DNA of 39,513 nucleotides from Bifidobacterium breve (GCA_945883725.1 CAMCXZ010000009.1:1-39513); one strand, 5' to 3'. Numbered from the stretch's first letter, positions 19,087 to 30,047 are shown. Notes: generated from the letters alone by a model not told the origin. Made by a program: numbers and translations.

Positions 19087-19310
19087 GAAGGCACGCTCCT
19101 TCTTCGGTTTTTCGCGCACGCAGCAACGAATAAACCTGACTCGGTTTATGGTGAATCAATTTGATTCACCCGTCGCACTCGAATTCATCGACCAATTACT
19201 TGGACCGAGATGACTATGCCGGCCTAAACCGGTGAGTGCTGAGATGTCACCAACTGGGAAGCTGGTGCAGGGCAAATCCTACCTGAGCGTGGTGAGTGGT
19301 TCTTACCTCT
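19087..19310 (-). promoter_or_regulatory. Structured spacer / rpsB 5' leader region
   Basis: Second longest spacer in the window. It must hold the rpsB promoter, but I see no clear -35/-10 pair. It is rich in potential stems: CACCA/TGGTG, GGTGA/TCACC and CCGG/CCGG arms between about 19220 and 19270, a GGTGAGTG direct repeat exactly 60 bases apart on the plus strand (19231 and 19291), and a perfect inverted repeat at 19150-19170. No T-run follows any stem, so no terminator for the methyltransferase gene is visible. A structured S2 autoregulatory leader is plausible; the element is not one I can name. Confidence 0.4.
19150..19170. repeat. 21-bp perfect inverted repeat upstream of rpsB
   Basis: GGTGAATCAA and TTGATTCACC flank a single central base. 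As DNA it looks like an operator; as RNA it would form an 8-bp stem with a 5-base loop about 63 bases before the rpsB start codon. No T-run follows on the minus strand, which argues against a terminator. Confidence 0.6.
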
Positions 19311-20477
19311 TTATATACGCGCGGAAAGTTCGCTTTTGAGCAGTTCGGCCAGGTGCGGGGCGATCGACCAATCAGCCAGCATCGCCTGATAACGATCGAC
19401 CTCAACTGGATCAACTTTGACCCCAGTTTTCACCGCACGAATCATGATGTTTCGAGGGGTGTGTTCTCCCCCAATGAATTCGACGATATCAACGCGATAA
19501 CCCAGCAGTTTAAGAATTTGAGCACGCAGCGAATCAGTCATTAAATCAATCAACCGTTCACTAACCACACCGTGACGAGTTAGCAGCGACCAAGGTTCAG
19601 GAACTAGGTCTACCTGTGCCTGCAAATCATGATGACAGCAAGGCGCCAACATAATTACTTTAGCTGAATTCTTAACTGCCCAAGCTATTGAATCATCGGT
19701 TGCTGTGTCACAAGCATGAAGCGCAATTGCGATATCAACTTCTTGCGCCGGCGTATCGGCTATTTTAGAAACTAAGAACTGGGCTTCAGCACCTAAAGAG
19801 TTAGCGATCTGATCATTATGTCGCTTTGACTCTTCGCGTTCATCAACGCCTAAGACTTTCACTTTCTGAGTAGTGCTATTTAAATACTCTTGAACTGCAA
19901 AAGTTAAGTAGGCATGACCGCAACCAAGATCGACGATCGAGATTTCAGATTGCGCGCCAACTTCATTATCTAGCGTTGGTTTTAGTAGCCTTAAGAATTC
20001 TTCAACTTGGCGATACTTATCCATCTTCGATGGCTTGATTCGCTTATGCCCATCGTGCATTCCAAGAAGTGCAAAGATGCGATTATCTTCAGGGAGTAAT
20101 CGTTGCTTCTGGCGATCATGGGTCAAATCGCGTTCTAGCTTTACCCGGCCAATAGTGACTAGCGCTTCATCTTTTTTGCTGATGCGAACTGAGTAACTCT
20201 CAGTTGTGCTTTCGACAAGTAAATTTGCAAAGCCTTGACCCAAGAAATCAGCAAAATTAATTTCATTTACGCCTAAATTTTTAGTCGTAACTTGACGGCC
20301 ATCAGTGGACTGAATCTGCAGCTTTTCTTCGCCTTTTATCAGCACCGGCTTGATATCAATACGTTCAGCAGAGGGCGTTAAATTGCGGCGGCGACCAGAT
20401 AAAACAGCGCGCACAAAATCACCGCTCTTGATATGTTCTTCAATTTCGGCAAAAGCTCTAGATAATTCAATTTTCAT
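19311..20477 (-). CDS. Uncharacterised SAM-dependent methyltransferase (Methyltransf_32 type)
   Basis: A 388-residue protein with an N-terminal region I do not recognise (about 1-140) and a class I methyltransferase domain. The SAM-binding motif is DLGCG (183-187), preceded by RIKPSKMDKYRQVEEFL. It is followed by ALHACDTATDD (252-262) and APCCHHDLQ (278-286), then EHTPRNIMIRA near residue 350. The HACD and PCCHH blocks match the PF13679 group that includes METTL25-like eukaryotic proteins. The substrate of the bacterial members is not known to me. It starts three bases after xerC without a ribosome-binding site and is followed by the rpsB leader. A role in rRNA, tRNA or ribosomal protein methylation is only a guess from context. 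Confidence 0.8.
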   Translation of the reverse strand: MKIELSRAFAEIEEHIKSGDFVRAVLSGRRRNLTPSAERIDIKPVLIKGEEKLQIQSTDGRQVTTKNLGVNEINFADFLGQGFANLLVESTTESYSVRISKKDEALVTIGRVKLERDLTHDRQKQRLLPEDNRIFALLGMHDGHKRIKPSKMDKYRQVEEFLRLLKPTLDNEVGAQSEISIVDLGCGHAYLTFAVQEYLNSTTQKVKVLGVDEREESKRHNDQIANSLGAEAQFLVSKIADTPAQEVDIAIALHACDTATDDSIAWAVKNSAKVIMLAPCCHHDLQAQVDLVPEPWSLLTRHGVVSERLIDLMTDSLRAQILKLLGYRVDIVEFIGGEHTPRNIMIRAVKTGVKVDPVEVDRYQAMLADWSIAPHLAELLKSELSARI

Positions 20478-20480
20478 GCG

Positions 20481-21395
20481 TTAAGCCCTTGGGTGTGCTT
20501 GCTTGAAAGCTGCTTGCAAACGCTCAGTTGAAACGTGCGTATAGATCTGAGTTGTCGCAAGCGAGGCATGCCCAAGTATCTCCTGAACTGTGCGCAGATC
20601 AGCACCACCTTCAAGCAAGTGCGTTGCTGCCGAATGGCGCAGAGCATGCGGCCCCATTCGTTCAAAACCTTCCAGCGCTGAAAGCGCGTTATATACAACG
20701 GTGCGCACAGCTCGTTGATCAATTCGTTTTCCGCGAGCACCAATAAATACACATTTCTCGGATTCTTCTTTCATCAGTAGTGGACGGCCATCGGCCAACC
20801 ACGCTTTAAGTGCGCGCATGGCCGGATTTCCAATCGGAATTGTGCGTTCTTTACTACCTTTTCCAAACACTCGAATTGTCTGTCGTTCGTAATCAATATC
20901 TTGCAGATCTAGTCCGCAAAGTTCGGCCACACGAGCACCACTTGCATATAGAACTTCAACCATTGCGCGATCGCGCAGTGCAAGTGGACCTTCACCTTCA
21001 TCAACCCGTGCAGCTAGTGCATCCATCGCTATGCCAGTACTTGCTGCATCTAGAACTTCAGGCAGAGTGCGATGTGCTTTTGGTGTTGCTAAATTCGCAC
21101 CAACATCACTCGTTAGGTAATTATGTTTAAATGCCCACTTAGTAAATAGCCGAATCGAAACTGCCCGACGCGACATAGTTGTGCGCGCTCCACCTTTAAC
21201 TTGTTGATTAGCCAGCCAGGAACGAATCTGCGCCATATCAAGAGTTGAGATATCGCTTTTGCCCATAGTTTCTAAGTGATTGATCAGAGATTGCAGATCG
21301 CCAACGTAGGCGCGAACAGTGTGAACTGACAGATTGCGTTCGATTTCTAGATGGCGCTGAAAATCATTTACTAATGATTGAAAATCAGCGCTCAT
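20481..21395 (-). CDS. xerC: Tyrosine recombinase XerC
   Basis: Site-specific recombinase that resolves chromosome dimers at dif during division. With the ATG at 21395 it has 304 residues; a TTG nine bases earlier would give 307. The N-terminal SAM-like core-binding domain (LEIERNLSVHTVRAYVGDL, about 16-34) precedes the catalytic domain with R155 (SGARVAEL), K179 (GKGSKER), H250 and R253 (HALRHSAATH), H276 (LGHASL) and Y285. The catalytic set is complete. It lies 11 bases after cimA. A xerC close upstream of rpsB is usual in actinobacteria, so this is the housekeeping recombinase, not a mobile-element integrase. XerD as an alternative name cannot be fully excluded. Confidence 0.92.
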   Translation of the reverse strand: MSADFQSLVNDFQRHLEIERNLSVHTVRAYVGDLQSLINHLETMGKSDISTLDMAQIRSWLANQQVKGGARTTMSRRAVSIRLFTKWAFKHNYLTSDVGANLATPKAHRTLPEVLDAASTGIAMDALAARVDEGEGPLALRDRAMVEVLYASGARVAELCGLDLQDIDYERQTIRVFGKGSKERTIPIGNPAMRALKAWLADGRPLLMKEESEKCVFIGARGKRIDQRAVRTVVYNALSALEGFERMGPHALRHSAATHLLEGGADLRTVQEILGHASLATTQIYTHVSTERLQAAFKQAHPRA

Positions 21396-21406
21396 AAGAG
21401 CCAAGG

Positions 21407-22996
21407 TTACTCGGGTTTGCGACCCTGCCTTAGTAAGCCATAGGTAACAGCATCTTCAAGTGCCATGGCAGAGGCTGCAATAACGTTTTCGTGAACACCA
21501 ACAGTGTTCCATTCACCTTTGCCATCGCTGGTTTCAACTAATACGCGAGTAACTGCGCCAGTTCCGAGGCGACCTTCAAGAATACGTACTTTGTAATCAG
21601 TTAACTCAAGTACCGCTAATTCAGGATAAAGCTGCTGCAAGCCACTTCGTAGGGCGTTATCAAATGCGTTGACTGGACCATTTCCGGCACCTGAACAGAT
21701 GATCTGCTTGCCCTGCGCCGTAACAGTTACTTCAGCTTTAGTAACGATGCTGCCATCTTCATTTCGCTCAACTGATGTTAACCAATGGTCAATTGTGAAG
21801 AATGAAGCACGTGATCCCTTGATTTCTTCATGTAACAGCAATTCAAATGAGGCATCGGCTGCTTCGAAAGTAAAGCCGCGCGCTTCCATCTCTTTAACGC
21901 GATCGACAATGCGACCAACTAACTCGCGGTCTCCCCCGAGGTCAACTCCGAGTTCTATTGATTTCATTTCAATTGAAGCGCGACCAGCCATGTCAGATAC
22001 CAACATGCGCATATCGTTTCCGACAGATTCTGGATCTTCATGTTGGTAAAGCGATGGATCAATCTTAATTGCACTGGCATGTAGGCCGGCCTTATGAGCA
22101 AAAGCTGAAACGCCAACGTATGGTTGACGAGCACTTGGATTGATGTTCGTAATTTCGGCAATTGCATGAGAAATTCGGAATGATTCGCGAAGAGAATTTG
22201 CTGGCAAGACTAATTTTTCTTTCTTAAGTTCTAAGTTAGCAATAATCGTAACTAGATCAGCATTACCAGTGCGCTCGCCATATCCATTAAGCGTTCCTTG
22301 AACGTGAGTTGCGCCAGCAGCGACAGCAGCCATTGAGTTAGCAACTGCGCAACCTGTGTCATTGTGGCAATGGATTCCAAGGCGCGCGCTACTTGCTTGT
22401 AATACATCGTGGACAACTTGAGAAAGCTCATCAGGCAACATGCCACCGTTGGTATCGCAGAGCACAACTACATCTGCGCCAGATTCAGCAGCGACGCGAA
22501 CAACTTCGAGTGCGTATGCGCGATTAGAGCGATAGCCATCGAAGAAATGTTCGGCATCAAGGAACACTCGTTGGCCTTCAGCACGTAGATGAGTAACCGA
22601 ATCACGGATCATCGCAAGGTTCTCATCGAGTGTGGTTTTAAGCGCAAGATCCACATGTCGATCGTAAGACTTAGCAACCAAAGTAACGGCTGGTGCCCCG
22701 CTATCGCGTAGTGCTCCTAAAAGGGCGTCATCTGCTGCTTTCACATTAGGGCGACGAGTCGCACCGAATGCTACGAATGTTGCATTCTTTAGTTGTAATT
22801 CTTTTTTGGCACGAGCAAAGAATTCAGTATCTTTTGGATTAGCGCCAGGCCAACCGCCTTCAATAAAGCCAACACCCAGATCATCTAAGTGACGAGCTAT
22901 CGCCAACTTATCGTGAACCGACAGGTTTAAACCTTCTTGCTGCGCACCATCGCGCAGAGTCGTGTCATAGATGTGAAAGGCGTCGTTGATTGTCAT
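21407..22996 (-). CDS. cimA: (R)-citramalate synthase (CimA family)
   Basis: Condenses pyruvate and acetyl-CoA to citramalate, giving 2-oxobutyrate for isoleucine without threonine. The 529-residue protein has the HMGL-like TIM barrel with IYDTTLRDGAQQEGLNLS (about 9-26), GGWPGANPKD (about 47-56) and the metal-binding HCHNDTGCAVANS (about 199-211), a linker, and a C-terminal LeuA-type allosteric domain (about 400-515). The GGWPGANPKD and HNDTGCAVANS forms point to the CimA clade rather than 2-isopropylmalate synthase. It is the last gene of the ilvB operon, nine bases after ilvE. leuA, leuC and leuD are not in this window. Activity is inferred from clade and context. Confidence 0.85.
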   Translation of the reverse strand: MTINDAFHIYDTTLRDGAQQEGLNLSVHDKLAIARHLDDLGVGFIEGGWPGANPKDTEFFARAKKELQLKNATFVAFGATRRPNVKAADDALLGALRDSGAPAVTLVAKSYDRHVDLALKTTLDENLAMIRDSVTHLRAEGQRVFLDAEHFFDGYRSNRAYALEVVRVAAESGADVVVLCDTNGGMLPDELSQVVHDVLQASSARLGIHCHNDTGCAVANSMAAVAAGATHVQGTLNGYGERTGNADLVTIIANLELKKEKLVLPANSLRESFRISHAIAEITNINPSARQPYVGVSAFAHKAGLHASAIKIDPSLYQHEDPESVGNDMRMLVSDMAGRASIEMKSIELGVDLGGDRELVGRIVDRVKEMEARGFTFEAADASFELLLHEEIKGSRASFFTIDHWLTSVERNEDGSIVTKAEVTVTAQGKQIICSGAGNGPVNAFDNALRSGLQQLYPELAVLELTDYKVRILEGRLGTGAVTRVLVETSDGKGEWNTVGVHENVIAASAMALEDAVTYGLLRQGRKPE

Positions 22997-23005
22997 GATC
23001 GCTTC

Positions 23006-24085
23006 TTAAAGAACCTTATGAATCCAGTTATGAGTGTCTGCGATTGTGCCGTGTTGAATACCAAGTAGCGTGTTTCTGATTTGCATTGTGATTACACCTG
23101 GTTGGCCATCGCCAGTTACCCAAGTTCCCATGCTGCTCATGGCTTGACCTACCGGTGAAACTACAGCTGCTGTGCCACAAGCAAATATTTCTGTGATCTC
23201 GCCACTTGAAACGCCATCGCGCCAATCATCAATGCTGATCATTTCTTCAGAAGTCTTATAGCCAAGGTCGGCTGCAACTCTTAGAATTGAATCGCGGGTA
23301 ATGCCCGCTAATAAAGTGCCAGTTAATTTCGGTGTTACGACAGTTGCATCAGCACCTTTACCTCGCACGAAGTAAAGATTCATGCCGCCCATTTCTTCAA
23401 CCCATTTGCGTTCTACCGCATCAATCCAGACAACTTGATCGCATCCTTTGGCTGCTGCTTCTTTTTGGGCAACTAGCGATGCGGCGTAGTTGCCACCACA
23501 TTTAGCCTCACCAGTTCCGCCAAGAGCTGCGCGAACATACTCAGTTGAAATCCAAACACTCACCGCTTTTGATGGATCAAAGTAAGCGCCGACTGGAGTA
23601 GCAATAAGTAAATAAGTTGCCTTATTTGATGGGCGTACGCCTAAGCCCACTTCGGTTGCGATCATAAATGGGCGTAAGTAAAGGGCTTCGCCAAACTTGC
23701 CCGGAATCCAGCCGGCATCAGTCTTTACCAACTCTTCAACAGTCTTAATAAATAGGTCGACCGGTAATTCAGGCAGTGCTAAACGCTTAGCGCTACGGGC
23801 AAAACGATTCGCATTGGCATCTGGGCGAAATAGTGAAATGCCACCATCTGGTTGGCGATACGCCTTTAAGCCTTCGAAGATTTCTTGGCCGTAATGAAAT
23901 ACCGAAGTTGCTGGATCCAGTGAAAGTGGGCCGTATGGAATTAGTTCAGGCTCATCCCAACCAGTTGCTTCGTTCCATTCGCAGATCACCATATGGTCTG
24001 TGTAGTAAAGCCCAAAACCAGGATCTGCAACCTTTTCGGCGCGTTCAACTTCAGATACAGCATTTGTAGAAAGGCGGTACTTCAT
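23006..24085 (-). CDS. ilvE: Branched-chain amino acid aminotransferase
   Basis: PLP enzyme of fold type IV that makes valine, isoleucine and leucine from their 2-oxoacids. The 359-residue protein shows FHYGQEIFEGLKAYR (about 63-77), RPDANANRFARSAKRLALP, the PLP-lysine region GEAKCGGNYAASL (about 196-208) and FACGTAAVVSPVG (about 305-317). Length fits the large BCAT type seen in actinobacteria. AAGGGA precedes the ATG. It lies 19 bases after leuB. Confidence 0.95.
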   Translation of the reverse strand: MKYRLSTNAVSEVERAEKVADPGFGLYYTDHMVICEWNEATGWDEPELIPYGPLSLDPATSVFHYGQEIFEGLKAYRQPDGGISLFRPDANANRFARSAKRLALPELPVDLFIKTVEELVKTDAGWIPGKFGEALYLRPFMIATEVGLGVRPSNKATYLLIATPVGAYFDPSKAVSVWISTEYVRAALGGTGEAKCGGNYAASLVAQKEAAAKGCDQVVWIDAVERKWVEEMGGMNLYFVRGKGADATVVTPKLTGTLLAGITRDSILRVAADLGYKTSEEMISIDDWRDGVSSGEITEIFACGTAAVVSPVGQAMSSMGTWVTGDGQPGVITMQIRNTLLGIQHGTIADTHNWIHKVL

Positions 24086-24104
24086 TGCATTTTCCCTTCT
24101 TGGC

Positions 24105-25144
24105 CTATGCGTTTAGCAATGCAAGGAGTGCATCGCCAACTTCAGTAGTAGAGCGTTTTTTATCGCCACGGTTAAGTAGATCTTGCGCAACTGCGCGTTC
24201 AACTTCGCGAGCCGCATCTGATAATCCCATGTGATCAAGCAACATCGCAACAGACATAACTGTGGCAGTTGGGTCAGCTAAATTCTTACCCGCAATATCT
24301 GGCGCTGAACCGTGAACTGGTTCGAACATTGATGGGAACTTGCCGGTTGGGTTGATGTTGCCTGATGCAGCCAAGCCAATGCCACCACAGATAGCAGCAG
24401 CGATATCAGTCAAGATGTCACCGAAAAGATTATCTGTGACAACAACATCAAAACGTTCTGGGTTAGTAACAAAGAACATTGATGCGGCATCAACGTGTAG
24501 GTAATCTGTTGTGATCGCTGGGTATTCCTTAGCAACCTCATTAAATGTTCGAGTCCAAAGACCCCCGGCGCGCGTAAGCACATTGTTCTTATGCACTAGT
24601 GTTAACTTCTTGCGGTCACGCTTTGAAGCGCGTTCAAACGCATCGCGGATTACTCGTTCTGCGCCACGACGGGTATTTAGTGATTCCTCCGTTGCAATCT
24701 CATTTTCAGTGCCTTCGGCCAGTACGCCGCCAGCACCCACATATGGGCCTTCGGTGCCTTCGCGAACTACAACGAAATCAATCGGCGCTTTGGTGGCAAG
24801 TGGGCCAGCAACTCCTGGCATCAACTTAGCTGGGCGCAAATTAATGTAGTGATCGAAAGCAAAACGTAGCTTTAGCAAAAGTCCGCGCTCAAGAACACCG
24901 CTCGGAACAGTTGGATCGCCAACTGCGCCTAGCAAAATTACATCGGACTTTGCTAGTTCGGCCAAAGTTACATCAGGCAAGACTTCACCTGTGCGATGCC
25001 AGTAAGCAGCGCCAAGATCATATGAAGTTTTATTAAATGTGGCACCATGCTTTGCGGCAATACAATCTAAAACTCGAAGTCCCTGTGCAACTACTTCTGG
25101 CCCAATGCCATCGCCAGCGATAACAGCTAAATTAAATTGCGCCA

Positions 25145-25145
<1 letters not shown>
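24105..25145 (-). CDS. leuB: 3-isopropylmalate dehydrogenase
   Basis: NAD-dependent beta-decarboxylating dehydrogenase of leucine synthesis; the same enzyme usually oxidises beta-methylmalate in the citramalate route to isoleucine. The 346-residue protein has [16 protein letters not shown] (about 7-22), [17 protein letters not shown] (about 123-139), TLVHKNNVL (about 182-190), and [22 protein letters not shown] (about 234-255, the substrate and Mg-binding block), followed by [10 protein letters not shown]. It overlaps serA by one base. With cimA in the same operon it may serve both leucine and isoleucine synthesis. Confidence 0.95.
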
Positions 25146-27827
<2,682 letters not shown>

Positions 27828-28112
27828 TTAATTCTGATAATCAGGTTGCGTATCGTGGACTTCAGGGGCTGATTCTTGCTTGATTTCCTTGATTGATATG
27901 ACGTTAATCAACTTATCGAGCTGCGCGATAACTTGCTCAAGGGCATGACCCTCAACGCTAACGACAATGTCCATCTGGGAAACTTCTGGGTTGGCAGTTG
28001 GACCAACAGTTAGACGTTCGATGTTGTAGGCGCGACGTGAGAAGAGACCAGCCACGCGAGCTAGAACACCAGGTGAGTTTTCAACTAAAACTTCGAGCGT
28101 ATGTTGGGCCAT
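27828..28112 (-). CDS. ilvN: Acetolactate synthase small subunit, single-ACT form
   Basis: Regulatory subunit binding branched-chain amino acids and stimulating IlvB. It has only 94 residues, against about 165-175 for most actinobacterial IlvN. An ACT domain fills residues 3-77 (TLEVLVENSPGVLARVAGLF, RRAYNIERLTVGPT, QMDIVVSV, LINVISIKEI), then an acidic tail with no family similarity. The C-terminal domain usual for this family is absent, and the 63-base spacer to ilvC is too short to hide it, so this is not a frameshift inside the window. E. coli IlvN (about 96 residues) is similarly short. The ATG comes one base after the ilvB stop. Confidence 0.92.
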   Translation of the reverse strand: MAQHTLEVLVENSPGVLARVAGLFSRRAYNIERLTVGPTANPEVSQMDIVVSVEGHALEQVIAQLDKLINVISIKEIKQESAPEVHDTQPDYQN

Positions 28113-28113
28113 T

Positions 28114-29850
28114 TTACAACTCCTGTGAATCCCAGTCAGGCGCAGTTTCGCGCGCGATCATGATGTCATCATTTGAAGTTCCGGCTGCAACCATCGGCCA
28201 CACCATCGCGTCGCGATGAACTCGGAAGTCAACAACTACTGGTTGATCATTAATGCTCATCGCCTTTTCAATCGTGGCATCAACATCTTCTGGACGTTCG
28301 CAACTCAAGCCAACGCAACCCATTGCTTCAGCCAACATAGGAAAATTAGGAACGCGCTTTGAATCAAGACTGGTATTTGAATAGCGGCCTTCGTAGAACA
28401 AGGTCTGCCATTGACGAACCATACCGAGGCTTTCGTTATTAATGATCGCGATTTTCACCGGAATATTGTTTAGCGCACAAGTTACTAGCTCTTGATTAGT
28501 CATCTGGAAACAACCATCGCCATCGATTGCCCACACTGTTGTATCAGGTGCGCCAACTTTGGCACCCATTGCAGCAGGAACTGCGTAACCCATCGTGCCT
28601 AAGCCGCCAGAGTTAAGCCAAGTACGAGGATTTTCATAGGAAATAAATTGCGCAGCCCACATTTGATGTTGGCCGACACCTGAAGTAAAGATCGTATCTG
28701 GCCCAGAAATTTTTCCTAAGCGCTCGATCACATACTGTGGTGATAGTGAACCATCAGCTGGTTGGTCATAGCCAAGTGGATATGAACTCTTGAGTGAATT
28801 CATTTGACGCAACCATTCAGATAAGTCTGGTTGGTGCTTTTTAAGCGCAGCCCTTAGTTCCGGAATAAGCGCTTGTAACGTGTGCTTTAGATCGCCGATA
28901 ACAGGCACATCAGCAAAGCGATTCTTATGGATTTCAGCTGGGTCAACGTCGCAGTGAATAACCTTGGCATTCTGAGCAAATGTTGAAAGTTTGCCAGTCA
29001 CGCGATCATCAAAGCGAGCGCCTAAAGTGATTAGCAGATCGGCTTTCTGTAGCGCAGTTACTGCGGCAACAGTGCCATGCATGCCAGGCATACCTAAATG
29101 CAGTGGGTGGCTATCTGGGAAAGCACCGCGTGCCATCAGTGTTGTAACAACAGGTGCGCCAAGTAAGTTTGCAATTTCTAATAGTTCGCGATGAGCATCA
29201 GCTTTGATTACGCCACCACCAACATAGAAAATTGGCTTGCTGGATTGGGTGATTAGGGCTGCAGCATCAGCAATTGCTTGTGCATTTGGTTCAAGTCTTG
29301 GTTGATAACCTTTTAAATTAACTGAAGTTGGATATTTAAAATCAGTCATTTTTTGAAGCGCATCTTTAGCAATATCAACTAGAACTGGGCCTGGACGACC
29401 AGTGCTTGCGATGTGAAACGCCTCGGCAATAGCACGTGGGATATCAGCTGGGTCGGTGATTAAATAATTGTGTTTTGCAAATGGCATTGTGATACCGCGA
29501 ATATCTGCTTCTTGAAATGCATCGGTTCCAATAGCAAGGGAAGGAACTTGGCCAGTAATAGCAACCATCGGAACTGAATCCATCGCTGCATCAGCTAGTG
29601 GTGTTACTAAGTTGGTAGCGCCAGGACCAGAGGTTGCGATACAAACTCCAACGCGACCAGTAACTTGGGCGTAACCAGTTGCCGCGTGACCAGCACCTTG
29701 TTCATGGCGAACCAAGATGTGGCGAATTTTAGAATCAAAGATCGGATCGTAAGCCGGCAAGATTGCACCGCCTGGAATACCGAACATGACATCGACGCCA
29801 GCTGCTTCCAAGCTGTTGACTAGGCTCTGGGCTCCAGTTACTTGACTCAT
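28114..29850 (-). CDS. ilvB: Acetolactate synthase large (catalytic) subunit
   Basis: ThDP- and FAD-dependent enzyme that forms acetolactate and acetohydroxybutyrate. The 578-residue protein has the N-terminal ThDP domain ([14 protein letters not shown]; catalytic Glu in [15 protein letters not shown], about residue 50), central FAD-binding domain ([13 protein letters not shown]), and the C-terminal ThDP motif [15 protein letters not shown] to NN (about 440-470). An AAAGGAG site precedes the ATG by nine bases. It is the first structural gene of the operon and is preceded by the leader peptide and terminator described separately. Confidence 0.97.
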   Translation of the reverse strand: MSQVTGAQSLVNSLEAAGVDVMFGIPGGAILPAYDPIFDSKIRHILVRHEQGAGHAATGYAQVTGRVGVCIATSGPGATNLVTPLADAAMDSVPMVAITGQVPSLAIGTDAFQEADIRGITMPFAKHNYLITDPADIPRAIAEAFHIASTGRPGPVLVDIAKDALQKMTDFKYPTSVNLKGYQPRLEPNAQAIADAAALITQSSKPIFYVGGGVIKADAHRELLEIANLLGAPVVTTLMARGAFPDSHPLHLGMPGMHGTVAAVTALQKADLLITLGARFDDRVTGKLSTFAQNAKVIHCDVDPAEIHKNRFADVPVIGDLKHTLQALIPELRAALKKHQPDLSEWLRQMNSLKSSYPLGYDQPADGSLSPQYVIERLGKISGPDTIFTSGVGQHQMWAAQFISYENPRTWLNSGGLGTMGYAVPAAMGAKVGAPDTTVWAIDGDGCFQMTNQELVTCALNNIPVKIAIINNESLGMVRQWQTLFYEGRYSNTSLDSKRVPNFPMLAEAMGCVGLSCERPEDVDATIEKAMSINDQPVVVDFRVHRDAMVWPMVAAGTSNDDIMIARETAPDWDSQEL

Positions 29851-29905
29851 CTTCGTTACTCCTTTCGCTTATCGGATACTTCTCTTTGCGTTAAACGGTT
29901 AAATG

Positions 29906-29932
29906 AAAAAACCCTCAGTTTCAACTGAGGGT
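29906..29932 (-). terminator. Intrinsic terminator / attenuator before ilvB
   Basis: On the minus strand two 9-nt arms, ACCCTCAGT and ACTGAGGGT, pair perfectly around a TGAA loop and are followed by six T. It lies 56 bases upstream of the ilvB start and 18 bases downstream of the leader-peptide stop codon. Its position inside the leader, rather than after a gene, marks it as an attenuator that stops transcription when branched-chain aminoacyl-tRNA is plentiful. Confidence 0.92.
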
Positions 29933-29933
29933 A

Positions 29934-29963
29934 GCGCGCGATCGATGTTGCTAGATCGCACGC
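29934..29963 (-). promoter_or_regulatory. Hairpin overlapping end of ilv leader peptide
   Basis: GCGTGCGATC (29954-29963) can pair with GATCGCGCGC (29934-29943) over ten positions including one G-U pair, with a ten-base loop holding the leader stop codon. The 5' arm covers codons for Ala11 and Ile12. It fits the classical 1:2 pause hairpin directly before the 3:4 terminator. I could not find a convincing competing 2:3 antiterminator by eye. Confidence 0.6.
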
Positions 29964-29989
29964 TTTCGGATCACCACTGATGAACGCAT
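29951..29989 (-). CDS. ilvL: Branched-chain amino acid leader peptide (ilvB attenuator)
   Basis: A 12-codon reading frame, MRSSVVIRKRAI, ending in TAG. It contains two consecutive Val codons followed by Ile, and a final Ile, the products of the operon it precedes; chance alone would rarely place Val-Val-Ile there in front of a terminator. There is no ribosome-binding site. The ATG begins six bases after the GAGAAT -10 box, so the transcript is probably leaderless. Ribosome stalling at the Val/Ile codons would alter downstream folding and let RNA polymerase pass the terminator. Leader-peptide attenuation before ilvB is known in Corynebacterium and other actinobacteria; the symbol is by analogy. 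Confidence 0.82.
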   Translation of the reverse strand: MRSSVVIRKRAI

Positions 29990-29995
29990 GTCCGT

Positions 29996-30024
29996 ATTCT
30001 CCAATGTGTGCGCGCATGAGTCAA
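29996..30024 (-). promoter_or_regulatory. ilvB operon promoter
   Basis: TTGACT (30019-30024) and GAGAAT (29996-30001) are separated by exactly 17 bases on the minus strand. This is the best -35/-10 pair I found in the window. Start of transcription is predicted near 29989, the A of the leader-peptide ATG. Confidence 0.8.
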
Positions 30025-30028
30025 CCCC

Positions 30029-30044
30029 TGAGATTGCAATCTCA
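30029..30044. promoter_or_regulatory. Perfect 16-bp palindrome, putative operator
   Basis: TGAGATTGCAATCTCA is its own reverse complement. It lies four bases upstream of the ilvB -35 box, spanning about -55 to -40 from the predicted start. With no loop and no T-run it is unlikely to be an RNA terminator and looks like a dimeric regulator site. IclR-type LtbR and Lrp/AsnC proteins control ilv/leu genes in related bacteria; which, if either, binds here is inference. Confidence 0.65.
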
Positions 30045-30047
30045 AAT

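Noticed and set aside
19201-19310. Cobalamin- or TPP-riboswitch-like fragments on the plus strand (GGGAAGCTGGTG, GCTGAGAT)
   Set aside because: The B12 box, and for TPP the ACCTGATC block, are missing. The plus strand also has no downstream gene to control. Kept only as a note in the rpsB leader finding.
20481-21404. Tyrosine recombinase as a sign of an integrated mobile element
   Set aside because: It is a complete XerC in its usual actinobacterial place near rpsB. No attachment-site repeat, tRNA or phage gene is nearby.
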